NCBI GenBank assembly: GCA_001899685.1 | Contig: MKWG01000046.1 | Coordinates: forward strand, 234,306-298,305 | DNA: 64,000 bases | Reading direction: 5' to 3' | Origin: Sphingobacteriales bacterium 44-15 | Lineage (GTDB): Bacteria > Bacteroidota > Bacteroidia > Chitinophagales > Chitinophagaceae | Part shown: in pieces, positions 27,671 to 35,571 of the stretch | Position numbering within the stretch: the first letter of the stretch is position 1 | Layout of the letters: the number at the start of each line of letters is the position of its first letter | Notes under the pieces: model-generated | Told to the model about the DNA's origin: nothing | The model's database searches: none | What the model saw: only the letters and a program-made list of their open reading frames with translations | Translations under genes and position numbers: made by a program

Positions 27671-29200
27671 ATGAAAAATAAATATATCATTATTGGTTGC
27701 GTATGGCTCGTATCCGTTTTGGGGCAGTCCTGCAAAAAGTGGCTCGACGAGATGCCGATCAATACCGTAACGGAAGACCAGGCCTGGAAAACGGGCGCTG
27801 ATGCGGAAGGGGCGGTAGCCGCAGCTTTCGCCATTTTCCGCAGAGCGTTGTCGGGGTTGACGAAAGACGATACACCTGCTACTACACGCAACGGATCCTG
27901 GGGGGATTATTATTTCTGGGGAGATTCCCGTTCGGGAGACTGGATCACGCCCAATGATGACGGCGACTGGAATGCCGACTTTCAAAACCATCTGATACAG
28001 CGTACAGAGCTGGAGCCCATGACCAACTGGAGGCTCTATTACAGAGCCATTGAACAGTGCAACTTAGTGCTTGAAAAAATTCCCGCTATCACGGATGGGC
28101 TTACCGAAGAACGGAAAAAACAGTTGCTGGCAGAAGCCCGTTTCCTGAGAGCATTGGCGCATTTCTATGCGGCACGGATATGGGGAGATATTCCCATTAA
28201 TCTGGAAGCCCGTAATGTGAAGCCATTGGGAAGGGAACCACTCAATGATGTAATGAAGATGGTAGTGGATGAAGCGGATATCGCCATACCGGACCTGCCC
28301 TGGAGAAATAAAGGTACCATTAAAGAGTCTATGTCGAGAGGCACCAAAGGAGCGGCGCTTGCGATGAAAGCCCATGCATTGATGTGGCTGAAAGATTACA
28401 AGGGCGCTTCGGACGCAATGAAGGAGATCATGGATGCTAATGTATTTAAGCTGGTGCCGATAGAACAGTTCCGGGAATTATTTGATGCCGGTGAGTCTGA
28501 AGAGGTGATCTTAGAAATGTATTATGATATCAAGAAGGGAGAAACAGCGGATTACTACGGGCATATTATGACCTATTACCTTACCAATCCCTATACCTCG
28601 AGATCAAACCTGACGCTGGCTGTGCCCAGGTCGAAGATATTGGAGATCTATCCTGATTATGCCAGGGATAAGTCTGACAAAAGAGTGCCGGAATTTTTTC
28701 AAAGTATAGACTTCTCCGTGAGCGCCAGCGAGCTGAGACCCGTATTACCTGATCCGCTGGCGAATGGGGAAAGAGCTATTATGTTCGCCAAATTCAGAAA
28801 GGTAAAAGACCGCAGCTACAGCCTTATGGAGGCGCCGGTGCCTATATTCCGGTATGCGGATATAGTGTTGCTGAAGGCCGAAGCGGATGCCAGGCTGGGC
28901 AATATAGGCGAAGCGCTTATCAACTTAAATGCTGTGCGCAGGCGTGCAGGAATCCCGGATTTTACCAGGGATGACCAGCCTACTGTCATTGAAGAAGTGC
29001 TGGCAGAAAGACGCAGAGAGCTGACTGGCGAGTTCCAGCGCGTATATGATTTAGTCCGCCTGGGCCGGTTGCACGAGTTTACTCCCTATGTCACTGAGCA
29101 GGGAGAAAAGGATGGCGCCGGATTTTATCCCGTAAGTGATGAGGCTTTTGCCAACAATCCTAATATGGAACAAACCTATTACTGGCAGTTCAATCAGTAG
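27671..29200 (+). CDS. SusD/RagB-like surface lipoprotein
   Basis: About 509 residues from the ATG at 27671 (an in-frame GTG lies two codons upstream). The signal peptide ends in the lipobox GQSCKK. SusD hallmarks include LLAEARFLRALAHFYAARIWGDIP near residue 155, AKAHALMWLKDY near 235 (tetratricopeptide-like helices), and the C-terminal ADIVLLKAEADARLGN and VLAERRRELTGEFQRVYDLVRLG blocks. It should bind ligand at the cell surface and close the preceding SusC barrel. Confidence 0.95.
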   Translation: MKNKYIIIGCVWLVSVLGQSCKKWLDEMPINTVTEDQAWKTGADAEGAVAAAFAIFRRALSGLTKDDTPATTRNGSWGDYYFWGDSRSGDWITPNDDGDWNADFQNHLIQRTELEPMTNWRLYYRAIEQCNLVLEKIPAITDGLTEERKKQLLAEARFLRALAHFYAARIWGDIPINLEARNVKPLGREPLNDVMKMVVDEADIAIPDLPWRNKGTIKESMSRGTKGAALAMKAHALMWLKDYKGASDAMKEIMDANVFKLVPIEQFRELFDAGESEEVILEMYYDIKKGETADYYGHIMTYYLTNPYTSRSNLTLAVPRSKILEIYPDYARDKSDKRVPEFFQSIDFSVSASELRPVLPDPLANGERAIMFAKFRKVKDRSYSLMEAPVPIFRYADIVLLKAEADARLGNIGEALINLNAVRRRAGIPDFTRDDQPTVIEEVLAERRRELTGEFQRVYDLVRLGRLHEFTPYVTEQGEKDGAGFYPVSDEAFANNPNMEQTYYWQFNQ

Positions 29201-29300
29201 GGTGAATAGTGAATGGTGAATACGTGAGAGGTGAAAAGTGAAAAGATAAACGCCAAATGTGACAGGCTGAGCTGACAGCTCAAAGCCGATAGCTGAATTA
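29201..29300. repeat. Degenerate GTGAAA/GTGAGA intergenic repeat
   Basis: GGTGAATAGTGAATGGTGAA, then CGTGAGAGGTGAAAAGTGAA, then a different simple motif (GCTGAGCTGACAGCTCAAAG) fill the gap between the SusD and fasciclin genes. Direct copies dominate here, so a strong hairpin is not expected. Confidence 0.5.
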
Positions 29301-29323
29301 AAAACGACAAACAAGATATACGA

Positions 29324-29959
29324 ATGAAACTAATTATCGCAATAGCACTTGTAAGCGGAATGTTCATTTCGGGATGCAGCAAGGACTATTATGCAGATGG
29401 AGGAACCCTGGATCCCGATAAAACAATGACCCTGGGAATGTCCACTATGGATTACCTGAAAAGCCGCCCTGATGTATTTGATACGTTGACCACACTGATC
29501 ACCCTCACCGGGCTGGAAGCGGCTGTGAATATGAATGGCTCCACGTTCCTGGCTCCGAAGGATTATTCCATTTATAATTTTTTTAAGCTGGTATTCCCAG
29601 ATCCGGAAAAGCGGCCTAAAACATTCAGCGAGCTCACCGACGAGGAAATGGAAGCGATCGCGAAAATTTTGAAGAACTATATCATCCCGGGTAAACAGAT
29701 CGTAAGGGACGGGCTGAACAAAACGTATAGCTATGATACTACTTACGGGGGTGTTAAAGCGCGCTTTAATATCGTGCAGGATGATTACCTGGGCAATGTG
29801 AATATGGGCGCTAAGTATATCAATTTCGGTCTCGACCTTGGAATACCCGGCGTCTTTGAATTCTACCTGCCTGTCCAGGTAGAAACCGCAGACCTGCATT
29901 CTACCAACGGGATAGTGCATGTGCTTGCAGCCGATTCACACATTTTTGGATTTAATTAG
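29324..29959 (+). CDS. Fasciclin (FAS1)-domain lipoprotein
   Basis: 211 residues with a lipobox at ISGCSK (Cys18). One FAS1 domain covers about 45-208. It has the opening VFDTLTTLITLTGLEAAVN, the H1-type block STFLAPKDYSIYNFF, LKNYIIPGKQIV, and the H2-type ending STNGIVHVLAADSHIF. FAS1 domains mediate adhesion and carbohydrate contacts. In Bacteroidota they often sit next to SusCD pairs as extra surface lipoproteins, and this one is in the same run of genes, 8 bp from the next. Confidence 0.85.
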   Translation: MKLIIAIALVSGMFISGCSKDYYADGGTLDPDKTMTLGMSTMDYLKSRPDVFDTLTTLITLTGLEAAVNMNGSTFLAPKDYSIYNFFKLVFPDPEKRPKTFSELTDEEMEAIAKILKNYIIPGKQIVRDGLNKTYSYDTTYGGVKARFNIVQDDYLGNVNMGAKYINFGLDLGIPGVFEFYLPVQVETADLHSTNGIVHVLAADSHIFGFN

Positions 29960-29966
29960 GTAAGAG

Positions 29967-30818
29967 ATGATACACAATAACAGGATATTTCAATTTTTGA
30001 CGGCAGTGTTTGGGGCTACCCTGCTGCTGGGCAACGTCGCTTGCACCAAGATCCCGCAGGAGGGTAGTATCGCTCCGGATATTATCTATAAAAACAGGAA
30101 ACAGGATGCGATCTCGGGCTTGCAACTGAATATCGGGAGCTTTCAGCCTTCCACCTCCACACTGCCATTGAAGTTTGAAATTATGGAGATCAGGGAACCC
30201 GGCGGAAAACCTGTCAGCGCATTGACTGATGAAATCCCTGTGATCCGCTATAAGGAAGCGATCACAGGCAATGAAAGTGCGGCTGAGCTGGCGCTGAAGT
30301 CGGATACCGTAATGGTTCCTGCCGTGAGCATCAATGAGTATACCGGTGTGTTGGAGATACAGGAAGGGAACAAGATCCCTGCAGGAGAATATCATTTTGA
30401 TATACAGGTATCCAATCAATCCGGAAGCAAGCTGCTGACGGATGCCCTTGTGGTGGAATTTAAAGAGTCGGATGTGCTTTCCTGGTCGTCGGGCATGGCC
30501 AAACAACCAGAGATCGAACGTGTGGGCGATACCCCCAATCAGATCCGTTTTGTAGCATATCTCGACGGGCAGCCGCTTCCTGGTGATTATATTGATTTTA
30601 CCAAAAACCGCGCTGCGGGATTCAAGGGCACTTTCGTAGACGATACCGATGACGGGGAGATATGGAGTGTGCATTTCCCGGTAAAAGAAGCTGACACCTA
30701 TGCTACCTGGAAAATGGTGACCGAAGTGGGCGGCGTGCAACAGGTGAGCTATGAATCTTACAATTTCGACTTTGTAATAGGGATCCCGGGCAGTTATGTG
30801 GTTCGGTTATACAAATAA
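29967..30818 (+). CDS. Surface lipoprotein of the SusCD locus, unknown family
   Basis: 283 residues. Signal peptide with lipobox GNVACTK (Cys at about 26). The mature part is two beta-sandwich-like halves: about 40-170 with LPLKFEIMEIREPGGK and GEYHFDIQVSNQSGSK, and about 180-283 with VEFKESDVLSWSSGM and a PGSYVVRLYK ending. It resembles the DUF5007/SusE-like accessory lipoproteins often found after SusD and fasciclin genes, but I cannot confirm the family. It is probably a surface ligand-binding protein, co-transcribed with its neighbours (gaps of 7 and 6 bp). Confidence 0.8.
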   Translation: MIHNNRIFQFLTAVFGATLLLGNVACTKIPQEGSIAPDIIYKNRKQDAISGLQLNIGSFQPSTSTLPLKFEIMEIREPGGKPVSALTDEIPVIRYKEAITGNESAAELALKSDTVMVPAVSINEYTGVLEIQEGNKIPAGEYHFDIQVSNQSGSKLLTDALVVEFKESDVLSWSSGMAKQPEIERVGDTPNQIRFVAYLDGQPLPGDYIDFTKNRAAGFKGTFVDDTDDGEIWSVHFPVKEADTYATWKMVTEVGGVQQVSYESYNFDFVIGIPGSYVVRLYK

Positions 30819-30824
30819 AAAAAT

Positions 30825-32465
30825 ATGAGGATGAATTACTTTTTAAAATATAGCTGCCTGGTACTGGCTGTTTTGCTGATGGAAGGCGGGCTGGTTGCTG
30901 CTCAAACGAAAACCAAAAAGATGCTGGTGATCGGCGTAGACGGCATTATTAATACAGCTATTGATTATGCGGCTACACCGGGGATCGGTGTACTTAGATC
31001 GAATGGTTCCTATAGCATGAGCGGTTATGGCGGTGTTCCGGCTTATACCAGCTCCGGCTGGTCTACCATGCTCACCGGCGTTTCAGCCGATAAGCATGGC
31101 GTTACGGTCAATGGATCTTTTTCTGGAAACAATTTTGGGCAATACCCTTCAGTGGTAGGCCGTTTGAAATCAGCGCTCTCTTCTTTAGTGGTGGCCTCTG
31201 TTGTGCGCACGCCGGAAATAAATACTTTGCTCAACAGCGCTGCAGACCAGAAATTTCAATTCGCTACCGATGAGGAAGTCTATAACAAATCGGTGGAGCT
31301 GCTGAAGCAGGCGGATATGGGCGCAGTATTCGTACAGTTCAGCAGCCCGGCAGATATAGGAGAAGAAGTGGGTTTCCAGTTGCGCCAGGCGCAGTATGTA
31401 CTGGCGATACAAAAGATAGACCAGTATGTGGCAGGGTTACATGCGGCCATTGAGTCCCGCAGCGACTATGCCAATGAAGACTGGGATATTTTCCTTGCTT
31501 CCACACGCGGCGGAACGGAATCCGGGGTGCCGCAAAGCACCACACTCGAAGAAATTAATGTACCCATCATTTTTTCAGGCGCTGAAATGGACAAAAAAGA
31601 ATTGATCGGCACGTCCCTTGCTCCCCGGGAAAATGCGGATAATATCCTGACCATTAACCAGGCGGCCTCGGGCGATAAAACCTATGTGCGTATTCCCATC
31701 AAGAATACTCCCCTGCAGGGCATGAACAAATTTACCATAGAATTCTGGCTGAAAGCAGGCGCAAATTCCAGCGACCCTTCCATTATGGGAGATAAGGACT
31801 GGGATTCAGGGGGCAACCCCGGCTTTACCATTTGCAGGAGCGGATCAACATGGAAGATCAATTTTGCCAACCAAAAAACGGAACGCTATGATATCGGTTC
31901 CTCCAAAACGCTGGAAGACGGCAACTGGCATCACATTGCCGTTGTATTTGACAAAACAAAGCTTTGCACAACATACCAGGATGGTGAAAAAGTAAATGAA
32001 TCGGTGCTTACCTATAAGGATGCAGATAATATGGCCTCGCCTTTTGATTATATCTGCCTGGCACAGGAAGGAACGCAGAGATATAGCGGCGGAGCACCTA
32101 ACTGGGCGGGTTCTTTTAATGAAGTGAGAATATGGACAGATGTGCTTTCTGCTGAAACGCTCCGGAACTATATGTATCTCCGCAATATTGAAAACAGCAA
32201 CCATCCCAACAAAGCTTCGCTGAACCTGTACCTGAAGCTGGATGAGGTAAGAGGTACCATAATTAAAGATTATAGCGGGAAAGGGCATGATGGCGAGCTG
32301 GTAGGTCCTGCCACCGAGCGCCATCCCTACTACCCGATAGGACTCACAGATGTTGCCGTGAATATATTGAGCCATTTTGGGATCCGTCCGGATGCCGGTT
32401 GGGGCCTCGAAGGAAGTGTGCTGAAATCTAATGTGCCTTACCGTTTATTTAAAGTGCAGAGATAA
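30825..32465 (+). CDS. Alkaline-phosphatase-fold protein fused to a LamG domain; metal ligands apparently lost
   Basis: 546 residues. After a signal peptide (about 1-26) comes a type I phosphodiesterase/alkaline-phosphatase fold: VIGVDGI (D39) and the nucleophile loop YTSSGWSTMLTGVSADKHGV (about 74-93) are recognisable. Active relatives have a DDVDHAGH-type ligand block near 174 and a TDHGG block near 227. Here these read SSPADIGEE and ASTRGG, so the Asp/His metal ligands are gone. A LamG/concanavalin-like domain follows (about 285-480, FTIEFWLKAG, WHHIAVVFDK). It is more likely a binding protein than an enzyme. Confidence 0.8.
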   Translation: MRMNYFLKYSCLVLAVLLMEGGLVAAQTKTKKMLVIGVDGIINTAIDYAATPGIGVLRSNGSYSMSGYGGVPAYTSSGWSTMLTGVSADKHGVTVNGSFSGNNFGQYPSVVGRLKSALSSLVVASVVRTPEINTLLNSAADQKFQFATDEEVYNKSVELLKQADMGAVFVQFSSPADIGEEVGFQLRQAQYVLAIQKIDQYVAGLHAAIESRSDYANEDWDIFLASTRGGTESGVPQSTTLEEINVPIIFSGAEMDKKELIGTSLAPRENADNILTINQAASGDKTYVRIPIKNTPLQGMNKFTIEFWLKAGANSSDPSIMGDKDWDSGGNPGFTICRSGSTWKINFANQKTERYDIGSSKTLEDGNWHHIAVVFDKTKLCTTYQDGEKVNESVLTYKDADNMASPFDYICLAQEGTQRYSGGAPNWAGSFNEVRIWTDVLSAETLRNYMYLRNIENSNHPNKASLNLYLKLDEVRGTIIKDYSGKGHDGELVGPATERHPYYPIGLTDVAVNILSHFGIRPDAGWGLEGSVLKSNVPYRLFKVQR

Positions 32466-32499
32466 TAAGATATATATCATGTTAAGACTATTATATAGC

Positions 32500-32590
32500 A
32501 TACATCCGTGAGAAGTGAAAGGTAAGACTTGCCTACCGGCAGGCAGGCGTGAGCCTCTCACGTTTATCCTCTGACTTTTCACGATTAACT
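32500..32590. repeat. Degenerate GTGAGA/TCTCACG repeat carrying a CCGGCAGGCAGG palindrome
   Basis: CCGTGAGAAGTGAAAGGTAA on one side and CCTCTCACGTTTATCC, then TTTTCACG on the other form an inverted arrangement. Between them, at 32529-32548, lies TTGCCTACCGGCAGGCAGGC, a palindromic sequence similar to the core of the element at 34950-35084. Confidence 0.5.
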
Positions 32591-32605
32591 TAACACTATA
32601 CGAAT

Positions 32606-33079
32606 ATGAAATTGAATGTAAAACTGTTTTTAGTGCTGCTGGTTGCAGGTATCGCGGGAATGGCTTCCTGTACAAAAGATAAATTGCAGCATGAGGTGTT
32701 GAGTCCGGAACAACTGGTCTCCGGCCGGCTGGCCGGTACCTGGGCTACTCCCAGCAATATGGTAACCCCCGATAATGTTCCATCGGAAGTGTTTGGGGGC
32801 ATGCGTCTGGTATTTACCACGGATGCTTCCGGCAATCCGTCGAAGTTCCTGGCACAGGATTGCCCGATCGTATTTGGCACCGCCGGCGCCGGCACATGGA
32901 CCGTTACCGGCACCCAGGACAGCGCCCTGGTAAAGGTAACGGGAGCGGAGCCGCTGGATGAATTCAGTGTAAAAGTTACAGGTTCTACCCTGACGCTCTC
33001 CTTTTACATGGGATGGGAAAATACCGATACGAAAGCAACAGGACAAGGAAATTTTAAAGTAACGCTCTCCCGGCAATAA
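32606..33079 (+). CDS. Small lipocalin-like lipoprotein
   Basis: 157 residues with a lipobox at GMASCTK (Cys about 22). The mature domain begins with a LAGTWATPSN segment typical of lipocalin-like DUF5004-type lipoproteins, which measure or bind ligands at the surface. It ends in alternating strands (TLTLSFYMGWENT). No enzymatic motif. Its position between the phosphatase-fold and LamG genes puts it in the same locus, although a repeat-bearing gap of 140 bp precedes it. Confidence 0.75.
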   Translation: MKLNVKLFLVLLVAGIAGMASCTKDKLQHEVLSPEQLVSGRLAGTWATPSNMVTPDNVPSEVFGGMRLVFTTDASGNPSKFLAQDCPIVFGTAGAGTWTVTGTQDSALVKVTGAEPLDEFSVKVTGSTLTLSFYMGWENTDTKATGQGNFKVTLSRQ

Positions 33080-33159
33080 TTTGAGGTAAGAGCATTTTAA
33101 ATAATAAACAACGGCATGAGGGCTTAGCGGCCACATTCAAAAAATCAAAAAATATACGG

Positions 33160-34692
33160 ATGAAAAAAAATAATAAGTTATTTGTTTCGCTGGTTTCAAT
33201 GCTGGTGCTGGGTATTGTGCTGGTCGTATCGTGTAAAGAAAAATTCGACCATACCATTGATACGGCTAATCCGGTGATCGTGAGTTACAACCCCGCTACG
33301 GCAGTGCAGGGCGTTGCCGTGAACAGCGACCTGGTATTGACCTTCAGTGAAAATGTGAAAAAGGGAACCGGGGAAGTAGTGATCATGGGTGAGTCTGATA
33401 CCATGCGTATTAACGTTGAATCAGATGACATAACAATAGGCAAAGACATGCGGGTGGTGACCATTAATCCCCCGGCTGACCTGGAAGCAGACGAGAATTA
33501 TACCGTGACCATAGGCCAGGGGGCCTTTGCCGATCTGCTGGGCAATAAGTATATGGGCACTTCAGGCGCTTCGTGGACTTTTAAAACCGTTGGCACAAGT
33601 GGCCTGGCCCTGAGCGCCATCAGCCCGCTGCCCGGCAGCACAGATGCATCCCTGTTCACCCTGGGACTGACCTTTGCTGCAGAGGTACAAAAAGGCGCCG
33701 GCAACATCAGTGTGTTTAAACGCGACGGAGATGTGAAGGTAGCAGAGATCCCTGTCAGCGGTCAATCTGTATCCATTGATGGCAAGACAGCGACCGTGCT
33801 GCTGGGAACCCCGCTTGATTTTGGCACCGCCTATTATGTGCTTGCAGATGCCGGCAGCTTTGTGGATGCCAACGGTAAAGCCTTTGAAGGTTTTCTGACC
33901 CCTGATTCCTGGAGCTTTACCACCACCAGCGGCAGCGGCAACAGCCTGCTGGTATACCTGCCCATGGATAATGATCTCTCTGATGTGAGCGGCAACAGGT
34001 TTGATGCTATGCAGGGATCAAAGGCTTCTGCTAAAGTAACTTTTGTAACGGATGCCGTACGTGGCAGAGTAGCATCTTTTGCCGCAGGCTCCTATGCCGT
34101 ATTGCCCAGGCATAATCTGTTGAGACCCGGGCTTACACAAAGCTTTAGTTTTAGCTTTTGGACAAAGCTGAAAGCTGTGGGTTCTGATCCTGTATTGTTT
34201 TCTAATTCTGATTGGGACAGCGGTGGCAATACCGGTTTTGTGGTGGCTACCGACGGAGCGCTTACCTATACCGGTCCGGGTTCATCGGGCAGGGGTTGGC
34301 TGGTTAAGGTTGCTGCCAGGGATGAAACGGGGACAAGTGCCCGCATGGACTGGAGAGCAAATGAAATGATCCCGCAGGCTCCGCCACTGGCTGATGAGCA
34401 GTGGCATATGGTGACAACCGTATTTGACCAGACTGCCAAGCTGCTGCATGTCTATCTTGATGGAAAAGAATATACCAAAGCAACTCCTTTTGATCTGAGC
34501 ATATTGAAAGCGCCTTTGTGGGATACCGTAAATGATTATCCTTTCACCATCTGGGAAGATGGTACAGGAGGCTATAATTCAGGAGATGATACGCGGAAAG
34601 CGCTTGCCGGCCTTGTGGATGATGTGAGGATCTACACCAAAGCTTTGAGCGCCGGGGAAGTGAACGGTATTTATATAGCCGATCAGAAATGA
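33160..34692 (+). CDS. Lipoprotein with two Ig-like (Big_5-type) domains and a LamG domain
   Basis: 510 residues. Lipobox VVSCKE at about residue 25. Two bacterial Ig-like domains lie at about 36-142 (PATAVQGVAVNSDLVLTFSE) and about 150-255 (PLPGSTDASLFTLGLTFAAE), both with the Big_5 pattern of a functional strand plus FxDLxGNxY-like loop. A LamG/concanavalin domain follows from about 262 (LLVYLPMDNDLSDVSGN to VDDVRIYTKALSAGEVNGIY). The LamG part shares the DWDSGGN turn with the LamG of the phosphatase-fold protein two genes upstream. It is a surface carbohydrate-binding candidate and the last gene before the terminator. Confidence 0.88.
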   Translation: MKKNNKLFVSLVSMLVLGIVLVVSCKEKFDHTIDTANPVIVSYNPATAVQGVAVNSDLVLTFSENVKKGTGEVVIMGESDTMRINVESDDITIGKDMRVVTINPPADLEADENYTVTIGQGAFADLLGNKYMGTSGASWTFKTVGTSGLALSAISPLPGSTDASLFTLGLTFAAEVQKGAGNISVFKRDGDVKVAEIPVSGQSVSIDGKTATVLLGTPLDFGTAYYVLADAGSFVDANGKAFEGFLTPDSWSFTTTSGSGNSLLVYLPMDNDLSDVSGNRFDAMQGSKASAKVTFVTDAVRGRVASFAAGSYAVLPRHNLLRPGLTQSFSFSFWTKLKAVGSDPVLFSNSDWDSGGNTGFVVATDGALTYTGPGSSGRGWLVKVAARDETGTSARMDWRANEMIPQAPPLADEQWHMVTTVFDQTAKLLHVYLDGKEYTKATPFDLSILKAPLWDTVNDYPFTIWEDGTGGYNSGDDTRKALAGLVDDVRIYTKALSAGEVNGIYIADQK

Positions 34693-34739
34693 TATTGAGC
34701 AGGTAGTTGTTGCCGGCCGGATATATTGATATAGTAAAG

Positions 34740-34779
34740 AAAAAAGTTTATCGAAAATGGTTTTTCGGTAAACTTTTTT
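34740..34779 (+). terminator. Hairpin terminator closing the SusCD locus
   Basis: AAAAAAGTTTATCGAAAA (34740-34757) pairs with TTTTTCGGTAAACTTTTTT (34761-34779) with one G-U pair and a very short loop, and the right arm itself ends in T6. It lies about 50 bp past the last lipoprotein gene. Confidence 0.75.
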
Positions 34780-34859
34780 GTTTTTGTACTTTTTGTGTCG
34801 GTACTTAAATCAGCTTTTAAAACGCGTACATATCCTGATTACTGTCTGGCAGGAACTAA

Positions 34860-35330
34860 TTAAATTTTTGATCGTAAGAACAAATGTCCACCATAGTTAG
34901 TTTTATCTCTTACCAGGATTTTCTTTCCAAAGGGAAGGTTCCATCCTTCGGGCGCATTTCAATTTTTGGCAGGCGGGTGGTGACCTGCCTACCGGTCAGG
35001 CAGGCACCCGCCTGTAGAACCGCTACCGGTCGGTGTCTCATCGACCGGAAAGTTGTGTATGAAGCGAAAAATTGAAATGCGCCCCCATCCTTCGGGGTAT
35101 AAATAAGATGGGTTTAGTATTTTTATTTTACTTCTATTTCCCCAAAAATATTTATTTCAATAAGATTCATCATGCCATAGTGCAACTCTCCCTTTTTTAA
35201 GGGCAGTATCAATATTCAATGCCAGGTCTTCAGACAATTGTAAAAAATCTTTAGTCCTTCCTCCATTAAAAGCGCCCATAAAATAATGTTCCCCATCTGC
35301 AGCACTCATACAGGCTGATAATGGTAGTCT
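34860..35330 (-). pseudogene. Family 6 (ABO-like) glycosyltransferase, 5'-truncated and interrupted
   Basis: Minus-strand translation shows the C-terminal part of a GT6 enzyme: DGEHYFMGAFNGGRTKDF, then RVALWHDESY, then a TGA stop (35157-35159) where the family has Leu. It continues in frame with NKYFWGNRSKIKILNPSYLY and PEGW. There a 135-bp element (34950-35084) interrupts it; removing the element and one copy of its 9-bp duplication gives an unbroken 50 codons (NLPFGKKILVRDKTNYGG) to a TAA at 34860. GT6 enzymes add Gal or GalNAc to acceptor sugars; the HDES motif is conserved there. The first part of the gene is missing, replaced by the dinB remnant. Confidence 0.8.
34950..35084. mobile_element. 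Short inverted-repeat element (MITE-like), copy 2, inserted in the GT6 remnant
   Basis: A 135-bp unit with termini GGGCGCATTTCAATTTTT and its exact 18-bp complement, flanked by a 9-bp target duplication CCATCCTTC (34941-34949 and 35085-35093). Restoring the pre-insertion sequence repairs the GT6 reading frame, which proves it moved. It has no coding capacity. The interior is nested palindromes (GGCGGGTG/CACCCGCC enclosing CCTGCC/GGCAGG, then CCGGTCG/CGACCGG). The ends match the element at 17665-17767. It presumably depends on a transposase encoded elsewhere. Confidence 0.88.
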
Positions 35331-35343
35331 TCCCAGGCATTGG

Positions 35344-35571
35344 TCTGCCAGACCAGATCCAGACCATATTCTTTTCAAAACCGCGTAAGAATTGTTCTCT
35401 CCTGTATACACAAGGCGGGTGCTGGTGCGCTTGATCGGCATCCGGTTTAGCAACTTGGTTACAGGCACTTACCAAATTAATCTGTTTGATGATACACAGG
35501 AAAACATCAGGCTGTACCAGGTTATTGATAGTGTGGAGAAGCAGCGCGGTGAAATTTGCGGAAAAGGATAA
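35344..35571 (+). pseudogene. dinB: DNA polymerase IV (DinB) C-terminal remnant
   Basis: The plus-strand frame from about 35344 reads DPDHILFKTA, a TAA stop at 35386, then ELFSPVYTRRVLVRLIGIRF, SNLVTGTYQINLFDDTQ and ENIRLYQVIDSVEKQRG to a stop at 35569-35571. This matches the little-finger domain and C-terminal tail of Bacteroidota Pol IV, whose LIGVRFSxLV and QINLFDD signatures are distinctive. About 75 of roughly 360 codons remain and there is no start. Its truncated 5' end abuts the truncated 5' end of the GT6 remnant, marking a deletion or rearrangement junction near 35331-35343. Confidence 0.7.
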
